Assembly (NCBI GenBank): GCA_037043015.1
Contig: CM073330.1
Location: 11,612,512-11,676,511, forward strand
DNA from: Bryum argenteum
Lineage: Eukaryota > Streptophyta > Bryopsida > Bryales > Bryaceae
Direction: 5' to 3'
Length of the DNA: 64,000 bases
This document shows, piece by piece, positions 1 through 10,960 of the stretch. The position numbers and the translations under genes are program-made. A model generated the notes under the pieces. That model was given only the letters and a program-made list of their open reading frames with translations. It searched no databases and had not been told where the DNA came from. The number at the start of each line of letters is the position of its first letter. Positions within the stretch are counted from its first letter, which is position 1.

Positions 1-73
1 TGTAATTTTTCAGTACTTCGTACGAGGAGATGAGTAGCAGCATCAACTGTGTGTTTCTCAATTGGAAGTTCAG

Positions 74-3000
74 GTAGCAAGGAATATCCTTGGACCATTT
101 CTGCCTCCTCCAGTAACTATTGACAGGATAGCGGAGAAATTCGGTGAAACGACGGTGAAAATGGATGGGAGAGATTTTTCCTCTCCGAGCTCTCTGCATT
201 ATGATATATACTTGTCAGGAGAGAAGGCATCGGCACTGTCCACGGCTCCATTGCAACTACTTCCGGCCATGTCGCCTGTGGAACAACCTAGTCCTGCGAT
301 TACAGCATTGCCTATGGATGAGCATCATACCTCGCTTCTGGCGCTTGATCCTGGCGGTGACAAAAGTCAGTCATTGAGTAAAGCGTCGCTCACACACGAA
401 CGTGAGCCTTCAATCTTAGGTGGGGCAGCCCCATTGAGCTTATTGCGTGTCAACAGGAATGCATCAGTGGACAACTCTAGCGACGGTGCTAACATCGTTC
501 TTAGAAGTTACGGGACAATAAGAAGAAATACTTTGGAGGACAGGATTGGGAAATCTACTGCGAGGGCGTCTTTTGCATCGCGCAGAGGAACGGAGGACTC
601 AACAGACGGAAAAGTCGCACTAGATATACATGCTTTAGCCGCGATTCAAGACTCTGCCTGGGATCACCGTAAATTCTGGGACGGCATAAGGCGACATAAA
701 ACAGGGAAAAGGCTCTCGGCGATGATGGAATCAAGTTTCTGGGTATCTATCAACATCCTGGCTACATTCGTTGCCATGTTTGCTGACGACCTTGCGAAAG
801 CAGTTCTGCCAAAAGCGGTAAGCAACTTACATAACTCATTGTTAAATTTTATTAATATCATCTGTATAATACGTTCATATCAACTGAACTGGGTTCTGAC
901 CATCCCACTCGTACATGGAGTGCAGGCAGATACTTATGTGGATCACATCCTGAGCGTTTGCTTAATTATATTCTTCATTGAGCTTATATTGCTATCGATA
1001 CTCTCACAAGGCTACTTCCTTGGCTTCTTCTTCTGGTACGCGAAGTTTGCTGTTTCATGAACGTTTGTAGATGTGAAATTACAAGAGGGTACCTGCACAG
1101 GAGTTTTTCGTACTCATCATATTCAGGATGTGGATGACTCAATCTGCACAAGCTGTCTAATTTTCCTTTTGGCTTATTTTTTCAGGCTTGATCTGATTGG
1201 GAGCATTTCACTTCTGACACTAATTACGAACGTATACTCCCAAAATTTAGTGATAGCAAGGACTGGAAGGGCTGTCAAAACAATGACCCGACTGACCAAG
1301 TCAATGCAATCTACGACTCTTGCTGGCTTGTTTCCGATTGCATATATCTTTAAGGTGTTTTATTCCCCTGAATTTGGGCGTTGTGTATCATATAATTTCA
1401 TTTAAATTGTATTAGGATCTGTCTAGTCATGCAGCCAGCGTATATTTAAGTCTTACTATAATATGCTTACATTGATGATCGCTTCGTTGGTTACATCTAA
1501 TTTTGTTGAGCTATAATATCTTCAGGCTTGCCGTCATAGAAACGAAGTAGTAGATGACGATGAGGATGAGTATTTCCATGTAGCCTCTTCAACGAAACCA
1601 AGTCAAGTTTGGACCGAGCTGTCTGAGCTCACAGTTCAGAAGCTGATAATTGGTCTGTTGGTTATATTGATGTTGAATCCCTTCTTGAGATATGATACCA
1701 AGGACTATGGGCCTGTGATGTCTCTCAATTCTCTCGATGAATATCGTGGCTGTACTGTTCAGTTCAATGCGAGTGTTGACAGAGTTCAGAGCTTCAACAT
1801 GCTACATCGCTATAATCTTGTGTATTTGGGAATCAAGGGTATGTGCTGTCGAGCTTCTTGTGGACCTGATATTGCGAACAAGTATATGCAGATTATTCCA
1901 ATGAAGGGTGGGGACGGTAAGAAAGATGCAATAGATGAGTACCGCGGAGGAGAACTTATATTTGCGATGAGTGACAGCAATCGAACTGAAGCTCTCTATT
2001 CCATACGCAGTCTTTCGCGCACCAAACATGCCTTAAATGTTAGTTACATCTACATGTATCCTCATACTCAAAATTGTACAATCTTACTGCTATTGCGATC
2101 TTTCAGCTTGCCATTTTTAGGTCTTAACACTATGCTTCAATTTTAACTTTTCTAAAGCTTCTTGCCATTCAGTGAAACTATCTCTGAAATGCTTTGCGCA
2201 ATATTTACCGTGCTCATGGTTGGGTGTTATCCATGTTGTGTTAGTGTTAAAAACAGATGGCATTGACGATAATCCTATTGTTTATTCTTGGAGCTTGGTC
2301 CTTCGTTTTGAGTATCGACTCCAATCGATTGTTGATACAGGTAACTTTCTTACCTTCTTGGGTTGGAATTTGGAATCTTAAAAAATGCTTGCGTCTCCTG
2401 ACACCCGATATTGGTAGTTGCAAGTTAAACTGCTTACTTTAAAGTCAATACAAGATTCCTTGAATTGCACTTTCTAAATTCTGGCCGTCAAGCCTTGATA
2501 ATCATCATCCAACAATCAGCTCACCAACTTCTGTTAACAATGATGCGGTGTAAGAGTGCATGATCTTTCATCTTGTGATGACAGCCTATAGAACGCATGG
2601 TAGAGATTGTGAAGGAGCTATCTGATGATCCTGTCTCTTTTGCTGCGAAGGCCAACTTGAAGCAACCGGCTATAACTACTTTTGGACAGGTTTGCTTGTT
2701 TTTGAAGGAATTTTTACGAACCGGTCGTTTTGAGGGGGGATTTTCACAATCGTAACTTTATTGACTTTCATATAATCTCACAGGGATGTTCGCAGTTTTA
2801 AACTGCTTGTTGAAAAGGTAAGTGCTAGGATGTTATTGACATGAAATGGCGAAGATGATAGTATGCTATTTAACTATCTTAAATTGAATTCCAGTTCCAC
2901 ATGATTTGTTTTAAGTGGACGTACTGTTTCCTTGCATCCGGTGAGCTTTGTGCTCTGAAACTTGTTTGGTGTTAGGTTATGGAAACACGGGTGGTAGAAG

Positions 3001-4538
3001 CTGCCCTTGTAAAGATAGCAAGTTTGTCAAAGGTGGCACTTGGAGATGCGGGCATGGATATTTTATCCGTCAATCTTAAAGGAGGAAGTGAATTTAACCG
3101 TAAGAATGTAACAGTGCTTTTTCTATGCAATCTTTAACACTGTACTGTAATTATTGTTCAAGTGGCACTTGAAGCTGTTTTCCACAGATATTTATTCTTA
3201 AGTCCATGGAAAACATTGACGTTGAGTTAATTCTAGATGATAGATGGTGGTAGATTGTGGGTATTCAAAGGCTGATTCTTTCCTGAATAAGCACTATCTA
3301 TATGCATTCTTATGAATTTTGCTTCTGGTGTACCAGCCATGATACCGGGGAAGAAAATTCGAGCATGCTTTGGATTTTGTGACATACGGAACTTTACAGA
3401 TGCCACAGAATGTCTTCAGGAAGACGTCATGATGTTTGTCAACAAGATTGCCGATGTGGTCCACAACAAGGTAGTGTTTCATCAAGGTTTCCCGAACAAG
3501 AACATAGGAGATGCATTTCTACTTGTCTGGAAGAAGAGCGCGGCGGATAACACTCATAAGGTATTTAGTGCCTTTCCATCCATCTTTTGAGGGAGTTTTT
3601 CTCAACACTTTATGCACTTGCCGGATGATACTTATGTACCATTAGTCATTCGGGCACTTCAGGATGTCATGTGATTTTTCTCTTAACGCTTCGATAACAA
3701 TGAGATTGAGTTTCTCAAACATGTAGCTTACTGAGCACTTCGGTGTTGAATTTGACAGACGCGAGGCACTAACTCGTTTGCTGATCGTGCGCTTCAATCC
3801 TTTCTGGACATTATCCAGTGCATAGAGACATCCCAAACCTTAGCTGAGTATGCAATGCATTCTGCTATTCAGAAGCGAATGCCTGGTAAGTTTTTGGTAT
3901 CATTCTCTGATAGCATTCACATTACTTATCTCAGTGACAATTCCCAGATAAGATCATACTTTCAGTGTCATTTATATGCCCAGTAGCAATCTTTTGTAGT
4001 AATATAATGTTTGCTCTTTAGTGCAGGTTACAAAATTCACATGGGATTCGGTCTCCATGTCGGATGGGCCATTGAAGGTGCGATTGGCTCCGCTCACAAG
4101 GTCGACCCTTCATACCTCTCACCACATGTAAACGTATCATCGCGACTGGAAGCAGCAACAAAACAGTACGGTGTGATGATGTTAATCTCCGAGACAGTAA
4201 TTGCGGAGCTGACCAAAAGCAGTTTGCGGCATTGTTGTCGCAAACTGGACCGCATCACTGTGAAAGGAAGTGCTGAACCCATCATCATCTATACATTTGA
4301 CATGCCACTTTTTCAGCAAGATCTCAAAGGAAATCCCTCTGATTACCGAGCCCTGTTCGAGAATGCGGTTGATAACTACATTGAGGGAAACTGGTCATCA
4401 GCTTTGGAGAAGCTCGAGGAGTGCTTGCAACTTTGGCCAACTGACAAACCCGGACATGTTCTTCTCAATTTCATGGCGTCACATAATTACAGGATACCTG
4501 CTAGCTGGAAAGGTTATCGAGAACTCACTGAGAAGTGA
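74..4538 (+). CDS. membrane class III nucleotide cyclase with voltage-sensor-like N-terminus (5' partial)
   Basis: Predicted exons: 74-817, 926-1035, 1186-1354, 1526-2038, 2257-2340, 2585-2689, about 2784-2817, 2976-3099, 3337-3560, 3759-3885, 4027-4538; about 915 aa visible, and the true start lies upstream. Order of parts: low-complexity cytosolic region; four hydrophobic helices, the second carrying FFIELIL, the third WLDLIGSIS, the fourth a basic ARTGRAVKTMTRLTK ladder; a fifth helix (KLIIGLLVILML); a roughly 130-residue, probably outside-facing domain; a sixth helix followed by a HAMP-like PIERMVEIVKEL linker; then the catalytic domain. There, CDIRNFT and NIGDAFL supply the two metal-binding Asp, and HVNVSSRLE the Asn/Arg pair of class III cyclases. 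It should make cAMP (or cGMP) at a membrane. All junctions close in phase except 2689/2784, which is off by one base. GYRELTEK then TGA is a plausible end; a splice at 4534 to an exon at 4676-4741 is an alternative. Confidence 0.85.
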
Positions 4539-5273
4539 AGGTTCGTAGCATGCTTGTAAAATATTAGAGTTGGCAGGGAAGGATCGAGGGACCTTCTAGG
4601 TGGTGTGAGGTATCCGGAATGACAGGTGAAGCGTACTCGTAGTCCCCTTCAGTCTCCTCTTTGGTTGCTGTGCAGGAAGATGGAAATTGCCAAGACAACC
4701 AATGACATTGGGGTCTTCATCAACAATCAGTTGAAGTCGAGGTTTGTACAACATCTATGGTGAAGCTGGCTCAAGTACTAGGGTGCTGAGAAGCAAGCAT
4801 CTCACTGCAGAGATGTTCGTGGTATGCTTGGTATGCCATATAATCTGGGTTGCAATTTATGTTTCTTTCTTCTGTTTGGTTCCCATCTGCATACACGTGT
4901 ATTTTACTCACCCTAACGAATATGATCAAGAGAATTGGACTGAAGCTAGTTAAGATTATATACGTTCACAAAATCTTTCTCCGTATAGCACACTGCAAGG
5001 GCTCGACTGGTTTAGGCTTCGCAACGTTTTACTTTGAGTCTCTACACTGAGCATGTACAGAAGGTGAGGCTTTATGAGGCCACACCATTACTAGAAGCAA
5101 GATTGCGTCGATATCAAGCGGCAACGTTCCAGCTAACATGAGTATTGCAATGTGCTTCAAAGGAAAACAGGTGCTGAAGCACATTCTTGGGATCTCGCCA
5201 GTTTGCGACGTAGCTTCTGGAAGGGCGTGTTCGGGGAACGTGGCTTGGTGTCAACAACTCTACCGAGGCTGAA

Positions 5274-5973
5274 GTGAATGAGTGTGCCGGTTGCTGTAGT
5301 GTTTCCCATATCCTCTCGCCTGAAGTGGGAGGCGATATTGTTTGTTATGAAGATGTGACTGGCGACACCGTTCAAATTTGTGAAGAAACCAGTAAATCTC
5401 CATTGAAACATGTTAGTATCCGTTACAAGGAGCAGATCTCCGAACGACACGTAAGTGTTCACCCTGAGCGAATAAATGTATCGATTTGACAACAAGTTAA
5501 AAAGCGATGAATCAATTAGCACGTTCTTCCTTTTCAAAATGAGCGGTCTAATCGAAGATTTGATTTGAACTGAGTTCGTTATATTCTTGCGAATTTCATC
5601 GTGCCTACGCGCTTACTGGAGGTTCTGACGTCGTCCCCGTTTCGCATACGCTGAGCTGAGATCATAAAACTTTGAATTTCGCTTCATTCTCCACTACGGT
5701 ACTTCGTAAGTTCATATCTTGGCGAAGTTTATAAGGATGTACTGCTTACAACATTAGCTGGCCGATGGCTATTTGAAGACATATCAAGGGGATGTCTTCT
5801 CTCTTGTGCTGAAGTGGGACAAGTCCCAGCAACTTTTTTCGATTGAGGTTTCCGCACAGGGCGTGCGTCGATCCACCGAACTTGCAGCAGCTGACGAAGG
5901 GTTTCATGAATTGCTCACTTACAGCAGCATTGAATTCGGGCATGGTCGACTCTTCATCCTCATGGAGCCATAA
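5274..5973 (+). CDS. unrecognised coding-like segment (two putative exons)
   Basis: Two open stretches join in frame across a canonical intron: about 5274-5453, ending at a GTAAGTG donor, and 5757-5973, beginning after an AG acceptor and ending in TAA. The second encodes ADGYLKTYQGDVFSLVLKW and ends GRLFILMEP. No start codon is obvious; an upstream open stretch (5171-5268) is in another frame and has a stop. I recognise no family. It could be a small separate gene or a decayed 3' extension of the cyclase, whose own stop lies about 730 bp upstream. Confidence 0.3.
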
Positions 5974-6517
5974 TACTCATATACACGATGTCCGCAGTGG
6001 AGGTGAGCATTGCATGAATCACTGTCGAGATTGTCAACACACATTTATGTGCCTCCCATATTACTGATCGTTACGTCCCTGTTCTAATATCCTTTAAGCG
6101 AGCGTTAAGCCTTCAAATTCACGTCTTGTGCAAGGAACTCATATAGTCGACGCTCAAGGAAGTGCTGGCGATATCCTCCTCATTGAACACTGATCGTGAT
6201 TCTGCCTTCGCAGAAAGGGACGGTGATTCCCTGTGCCGTGAACTTCTCGAATAAAGGCGACGTTCAAGATATTGCTGGTGATATCCTCCATGTCCGCTAG
6301 TGCTGGAACAAACGGTAAATCAGCTAAGTCTCACACGCTTGTTTTCATGTGAAATCTTCGTGTACATGGAACCCCCTTCCGTTTCAGTTCTAGTGGCAGG
6401 GAAAACAAATCTCCTTGGGATATTCCAAGTTGATTGTAGCCGAGTTCAAACATCATTCCTCCGTAATCTGTACACAAAGGTGGCTTTCATTTATTATAGA
6501 AACCGTCATTTTGATTG
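5974..6517. other. intergenic, nothing recognised
   Basis: No coding pattern, RNA gene or transposon end was recognised. Two short related stretches near 6140-6180 and 6250-6290 (both read gacgttcaa/gacgctcaa, then a GCTGG(T/C)GATATCCTCC core) form a small direct repeat. Confidence 0.4.
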
Positions 6518-7000
6518 GTAGGAAATGGATACATGTCATTAATCAAGATCAAAATAGGAAATTCACAACAGAATACGAAGAAACACCTAATGCACCTTAT
6601 GATAATACAACAGTGTAGCCAAGATAAAGAACATCCACGCAAAAAATATATGCAAGTTTGAACTGAGAAACCGGTGTCCACCTAAAGGAGTTGAAGCATC
6701 ACGACCTGAAATTCGTTAAACTCATGAATTCCTTCTTATTGACAGAAGAGCCAATAAAACAGCAAGAGCAGAGAGCACTCTACCCCAAATCAGGTGCAGA
6801 ATAACACACTGCATGAAGATCGTTGTCTTTCACAAGATCTGCTTGAAGACCTAGCTGCTCACTAAGCTATCTGAAAGCAACTTGCCTTGATCCAGGCAGC
6901 TTCATTGTCACCTTCTGCGTCATGTCTATACATCATGTCTTCTACACCAAGTAAGCAGCCGAATTGCCTTAGTACTAGGTGGTGACCTGTACATTCTATT
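6518..7000 (-). repeat. 3' part of the kinase-family locus, duplicated at 12927-13345
   Basis: About 430 bp here are clearly similar, in direct orientation, to 12927-13345 (shared landmarks: gaacatccacgca, gagcactctaccccaaatca, gaagacctagctgctcact). On the minus strand both copies keep a short coding-like run (MYRHDAEGDNEAAWIK here, LYRHDAEGANDGAWMK there) followed by a GCAAGT-type donor, then SEQLGLQ(A/T)DLV. It is probably the 3' end of the minus-strand family gene, but I could not connect exons to the ORF that stops at 7282. Confidence 0.5.
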
Positions 7001-7281
7001 CTGTCGATGGCTATGAGAAGAGATATTAACTACAGGTTGGCAGGTAGTTTCCTGATTCCACCTGCAATGATCATGTTCTGCAGCTGCTTCTTGTAATCTC
7101 CTGCAGCAATCTTTTGATCATGCTGCTGCACTTAAATAAGGTATTCCACCAATGCCCTGGGAGTACTTCCAATCAGTCATCACGCACCTCAAATGGCAAA
7201 TTTTTATGCATTTTGGCACAGTGTCACTGCGACATATCACGTGATACATGATATGTGCACATTATTATTGTGCATCAAGAC

Positions 7282-8313
7282 CTATTGCATTGCAGGCACC
7301 TCCTTTTTTCTCTCTTCATCTTCTCCGTCTTCTCTGGAAATCCACCACTTGAGCCCTGCATATACGCAGGTTGTAAGCACTGTAAGTGCCCCAACAATGG
7401 TAGTTACCTGGTTTATTCTCTCTATGGGCATGATAAGAGGAGGCATTGACCCCTCGTTAGCATGTACTTGAGATTGACGCTGTCGTTTCACTTCCATTGA
7501 CCTTGTCGTTGCTCGTAGGGTGTCCTCCAATGCCTTAAAAGTATTGTTCGCATACTTCCAGCAGTTGTCACACAGAAGATCGTAATCAGGGTTATGTGCT
7601 GTGAGAATCTCGATCAGTTTCTTGAGTTGAATCGGCAAGTTAACAACTTTCCCGTGGTGCTCCTTGGCAGCCTTCCCCTCCACTATAAACGGCACAATGT
7701 TCACCGTTATCCCTGCAAATCCTTGAGGGTCCAGCCCGGATTTCTCTGCCCTAATTAAGAAACCTCGGAGCTCTCCGCGTGTGGAATGCTGAACCCGGCT
7801 CACCTCCACAATCAAAAAGTGGTGGTGAAGCTGCAACATAGTGCAACAACATCAGTTGGGGATATGAGGAAAGCTCATCAAACCATTTGGCTAAAGATTG
7901 GTCACATCATGTGGGATGGAAAGAACGCATTGAGAGGAGCCAAAGAATCCGGACATATTCAGCCTTGGCCTTTGAGGTAAGAATGATTCTCCTGTCTACT
8001 GTCTAGGGTAAGTGTTAAGCGATGTAACGTTATGAAATGTCTCAGCAACAAAATGTAGAAGAAAAAAGTGGTGATGTACCTGCGTCCAGGACGATCCTGC
8101 CCCCTGCTGCTCGTTCAGCTGCGCAGCCGAAGCTTGCCGTAGGTCTGTGCGGAGAGGGGTTTTGTAGATGCTGATTTTCTTCACCACCACTTCGCCCTCC
8201 ATTAGGCTAACCAAGTGAGGGTCCACCTTGATTTGGCCCTCGTGAAAGTAAAGCGGCGATACCGCGCACTTGGATGCAAACATGACGCTGTCGAACCGAG
8301 ATCGGTTAGCCAT
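7282..8313 (-). CDS. kinase-family paralogue lacking the kinase domain
   Basis: Two exons: 8313-8080, starting with ATG (MANRSRFDSVMF), and 7830-7282, ending in a stop; introns and phases are canonical, giving about 260 aa. Exon 2 begins LHHHFLIVEVSRVQHSTRGE and aligns along its length with the N-terminal part of the intact kinase at 17703-20528 (HHHYFLIVEVSRVQHPTRGE). It continues through ELKKL(I)-type and CWKYANNTFKAL segments to one hydrophobic helix (VGALTVLTTCVYAGLKWW) and an acidic tail (SREDGEDEERKKE). No helical-bundle or kinase motif follows, so it is either a naturally short membrane protein or the 5' half of a truncated gene. The two paralogues share the first exon/intron position. 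It stands head to head with the truncated response regulator, 1.06 kb apart. Confidence 0.7.
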
Positions 8314-8344
8314 GGATTGATCGACCGCAAGGGCCTGTCGATCT

Positions 8345-8655
8345 GGTGGTAATGGCTGTAAAAAAAAATAGCGTGCAACTTACGTCCCGGATCGGAAGTC
8401 TCCGCTCCACTCTGACAAAGCTCCGTTACGAGTAGCGACGACGGTCTCTCTAGCTCACTTCATCAGGCATTTGGGGGGAAGTTTATAAGTGGGTTGCCTC
8501 CAGGTGCGATCGGCACGCCTGGACACTGTCAACGGGACCAGGGAGCAGACATTCTTTAAACGAAACAGCTCCGAAAAGGGACCAACCATTTATTAGCAAC
8601 AAACTCCGACAAGGAATCTCTCGTACGATTACTGTGAATGGCAGTCGGGAAATCA
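8345..8655 (-). promoter_or_regulatory. family promoter, copy 1
   Basis: This block upstream of the minus-strand paralogue is similar to 13476-13775 (same strand) and to the reverse complement of 17230-17560, each immediately upstream of a family member or its remains. A TATA-like CTTATAAAC (complement of 8481-8490) is conserved in all three. It therefore looks like a conserved promoter/5' leader that was copied with the genes. Confidence 0.55.
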
Positions 8656-8690
8656 GAGTTTGGCCCTCATTGTAAGCTCTGTTGCGGTAG

Positions 8691-8758
8691 CGAACGTTTC
8701 TGTTCGTGTACGTTTCGAAACGTACAGAAACGTTCGTCTCCCCCTACGTTTCGAAACG
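8691..8758. repeat. nested palindromes
   Basis: A perfect 20-bp palindrome (TGTACGTTTCGAAACGTACA, 8707-8726) is enclosed by inverted arms CGAACGTTTCTG (8691-8702) and CAGAAACGTTCG (8725-8736); a second ACGTTTCGAAACG follows at about 8745. It lies midway between two divergent genes, so a regulatory role is possible but unproven. Confidence 0.6.
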
Positions 8759-8916
8759 GGAGTTTACAAGTTAGGGTTTCTAAACTTTCGAAATTCACCT
8801 AGCATGCCTGAATCGACTCATATTCTATCGAGAATCTTCAAAGTTCTAACGCTGAACTGCAGGCCGGGGTGCTAAACCAGGAAAACCGCACTGCTACTTA
8901 CCAGGCTGCCAACGCC

Positions 8917-8990
8917 GAGGCACCTATAACCGACCATTTAAGAGACTCCCGTCGAGGTACCTATAACCGACCATTTAAGAGACTCCCTGT
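8917..8990. repeat. 37-bp tandem duplication
   Basis: Two adjacent near-identical copies with a 37-bp period, each containing cctataaccgaccatttaag and gagactccc, just upstream of the point where similarity to the full-length response regulator leader begins. Confidence 0.85.
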
Positions 8991-9370
8991 AGGAAGGCCT
9001 GCCACTAGGTGCTCATACCTTAGAGTGTTGCTGCTTGCTGCTGGTGTTGTTCTTATCTGCTGGACCTCTGTCTTTTTCGCGGTAAGCTTCGTTAGGGAGG
9101 TTTCCTTATTCGAAAACGGCGCCATTAGAGCTCAATCGAAGCTTTTGAGGTTCAGTAGAGCTCTTGTTCTTCGTTTTTGAGTTCTGGAAAGGGAAAGGAA
9201 GGAGGCTTGAGGAGGCGTGGACGCTATGGAGGAATCGGCTGTGGAAAGAGACGGAAGTGGAGTTTCGTAGCGGACTTTGAGTGATTTGTCAAGGAAAGTA
9301 TGTTATGGTGAGGTTGAGTCGAGTCGAAGACGGACGAGTGTTTGTTTTTGGCATTGATCGCGAGGACGTG

Positions 9371-10775
9371 ATGGTTGGCGACGTGATGTTAAGTGTCAGT
9401 AGCCAAGGAGGTGGAGAGATGGCGGAGCGGGACAACGTCGCTACTATGGCCAGCCAACTCCAGCAACAACCACAGCCACCTCCGCTCCCGCTCAGTAATC
9501 GACCGTGTAGCAGCGCCACCAGCAGCTCCAGTATCACTCTCCGTGTTGCCAATCTCCTGGATTTGGACTTCACTCCGGATGAGTTTCCTGTCGGCATGCG
9601 TGTTCTCGTTGTCGACGACGATCCCATTTGCCTCATGGTCGTTGAGCGAATGCTGCACCGATGCTCCTACCGAGGTATGCCACCGATGTTGTAGGTCACG
9701 GAATTGAACGCAATGCCAAGCCGAAGCTGGATCAACGCTCCTTGAAGAACATCAAGCATTTTTCTTTCCATAGAACGAGAGCTTCTACATTGTAGACAAT
9801 CCTGTGCTTTCTGCGATCTCTCAGCTATGATTTTTGCGACGAAATTCAGTAGTTGACTGGGAATTGCAAGGGTTACATTGTTGTTTAGTGGCTAGAAGAA
9901 GGCGGTTTGACTGCATCTTGAGTTGCTATGTGATAGCTATTGTGGTTTTTTTCTTTCAGTTACTACGTGTGAGAAGGCAACAGACGCATTGTCGTTACTG
10001 AGGGAAGACATAAACAAGTTTGATCTCGTCATCAGTGATGTTTACATGCCGGAAATGGATGGATTTAAGCTGCTGGAGCTCGTTCGCTTGGAGATGGACC
10101 TGCCTGTCATCAGTAAGTGGCAAAACAAAGCTACGGTTCTCTTCTGAAGTGTTTGGTGTTTGGATGCTGAATTTTCTGTTTCAATTGCAGTGATGTCTGG
10201 GAACGGAGAGACAAGTGCAGTGATGAAAAGTATCACACTCGGGGCTTGCGATTACCTTCTGAAACCGGTGAGGATAGAGGAATTGAGAAACATCTGGCAG
10301 CACGTGGCGAGGAAAAAGCGTAAAGACATTAAAGTGGTGTGTCAAACGAAGAGCGGTGTTGACCAGGAGAACGATGACCCTTCCACCATGAAAAAACCTC
10401 GCACTGTGTGGTCTGTGGAACTTCATGAGCAGTTTGTCAGTGCTGTTAATCAATTAGGAGTAGAAAGTAAGTCCCTCTCTCTTTTCTCTCTTCCTTTGAA
10501 TTCGTTGAAGCCATTGCTACATTCTCATTCTTTCCTCAAGCTTTAATCTCTTCTTTTTGCGGTGCAGAAGCTACTACAAAGAGGATTCTGGAGTTGATGG
10601 ATGTGCACGGGCAGCACGGCCTCAAACGTGAGAACGTTATGAGCCACTTGGGGGTAATTTACTGTCTACAATGATTGAAACTTCATGTTTTCTTTAGAGT
10701 CCGAGGTTGTCAGATTAACCATTTCGCTTTTGCAGAAATACCGGTTGTATTTGAGGCGAGGATTGCTCAAAAGTT
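9371..10775 (+). CDS. truncated type-B response regulator (receiver plus altered GARP domain)
   Basis: Exons 9371-9674, 9960-10112, 10191-10466, about 10568-10653 and about 10735-10775 match the first five exons of the 666-aa regulator on the minus strand at 52.8-55.4 kb, with introns kept, so this is a DNA-level copy. The receiver is whole: the acidic pair in VVDDDP, the phospho-accepting Asp in [13 protein letters not shown] and Lys in LLKPVR. The acidic/basic linker is about 60 residues shorter. The GARP domain is altered: [19 protein letters not shown] replaces [16 protein letters not shown]. After KYRLYLRR the reading frame enters foreign sequence and stops within five codons. It would be a phospho-acceptor lacking the C-terminal activation region. 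The 5' leader (about 8990-9370) is also shared with the full-length gene. Confidence 0.75.
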
Positions 10776-10960
10776 GAAGGGGCATTGGAGGGAAGTGAAT
10801 CTTTGTACGAGGCAGCTGCCGAGGAGACTGAATATTTTGGAGTCGAAGCTTAAGGATGAAATGCACATGCATGCCAGAGGAGCAGAGCAATACTTTCTTG
10901 CTATTTACCTAATGATTTGACTTAAACATGCGATTTAAATTGTGGTTTGTATAACAACAT
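10766..10960 (+). pseudogene. fragment of the family kinase gene
   Basis: Reads LESKLKDEMHMHARGAEQYF and is clearly similar to 19530-19615 of the intact kinase (LEVKLRDEMNKHAEGTEQHL), in the linker just before the kinase domain. It begins exactly where similarity to exon 5 of the response regulator ends, and a stop ends it in a few dozen codons. It is a relic joined to the truncated regulator, in a different frame from it. Confidence 0.75.

Noticed and set aside
5157-5537. 126-codon minus-strand open frame
   Set aside because: It overlaps the plus-strand coding-like segment in another frame and has no recognisable domain; treated as a shadow.
9371-10653. Retroposed origin of the truncated response regulator
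   Set aside because: All introns and the upstream leader are shared with the full-length gene, which requires DNA-level duplication.
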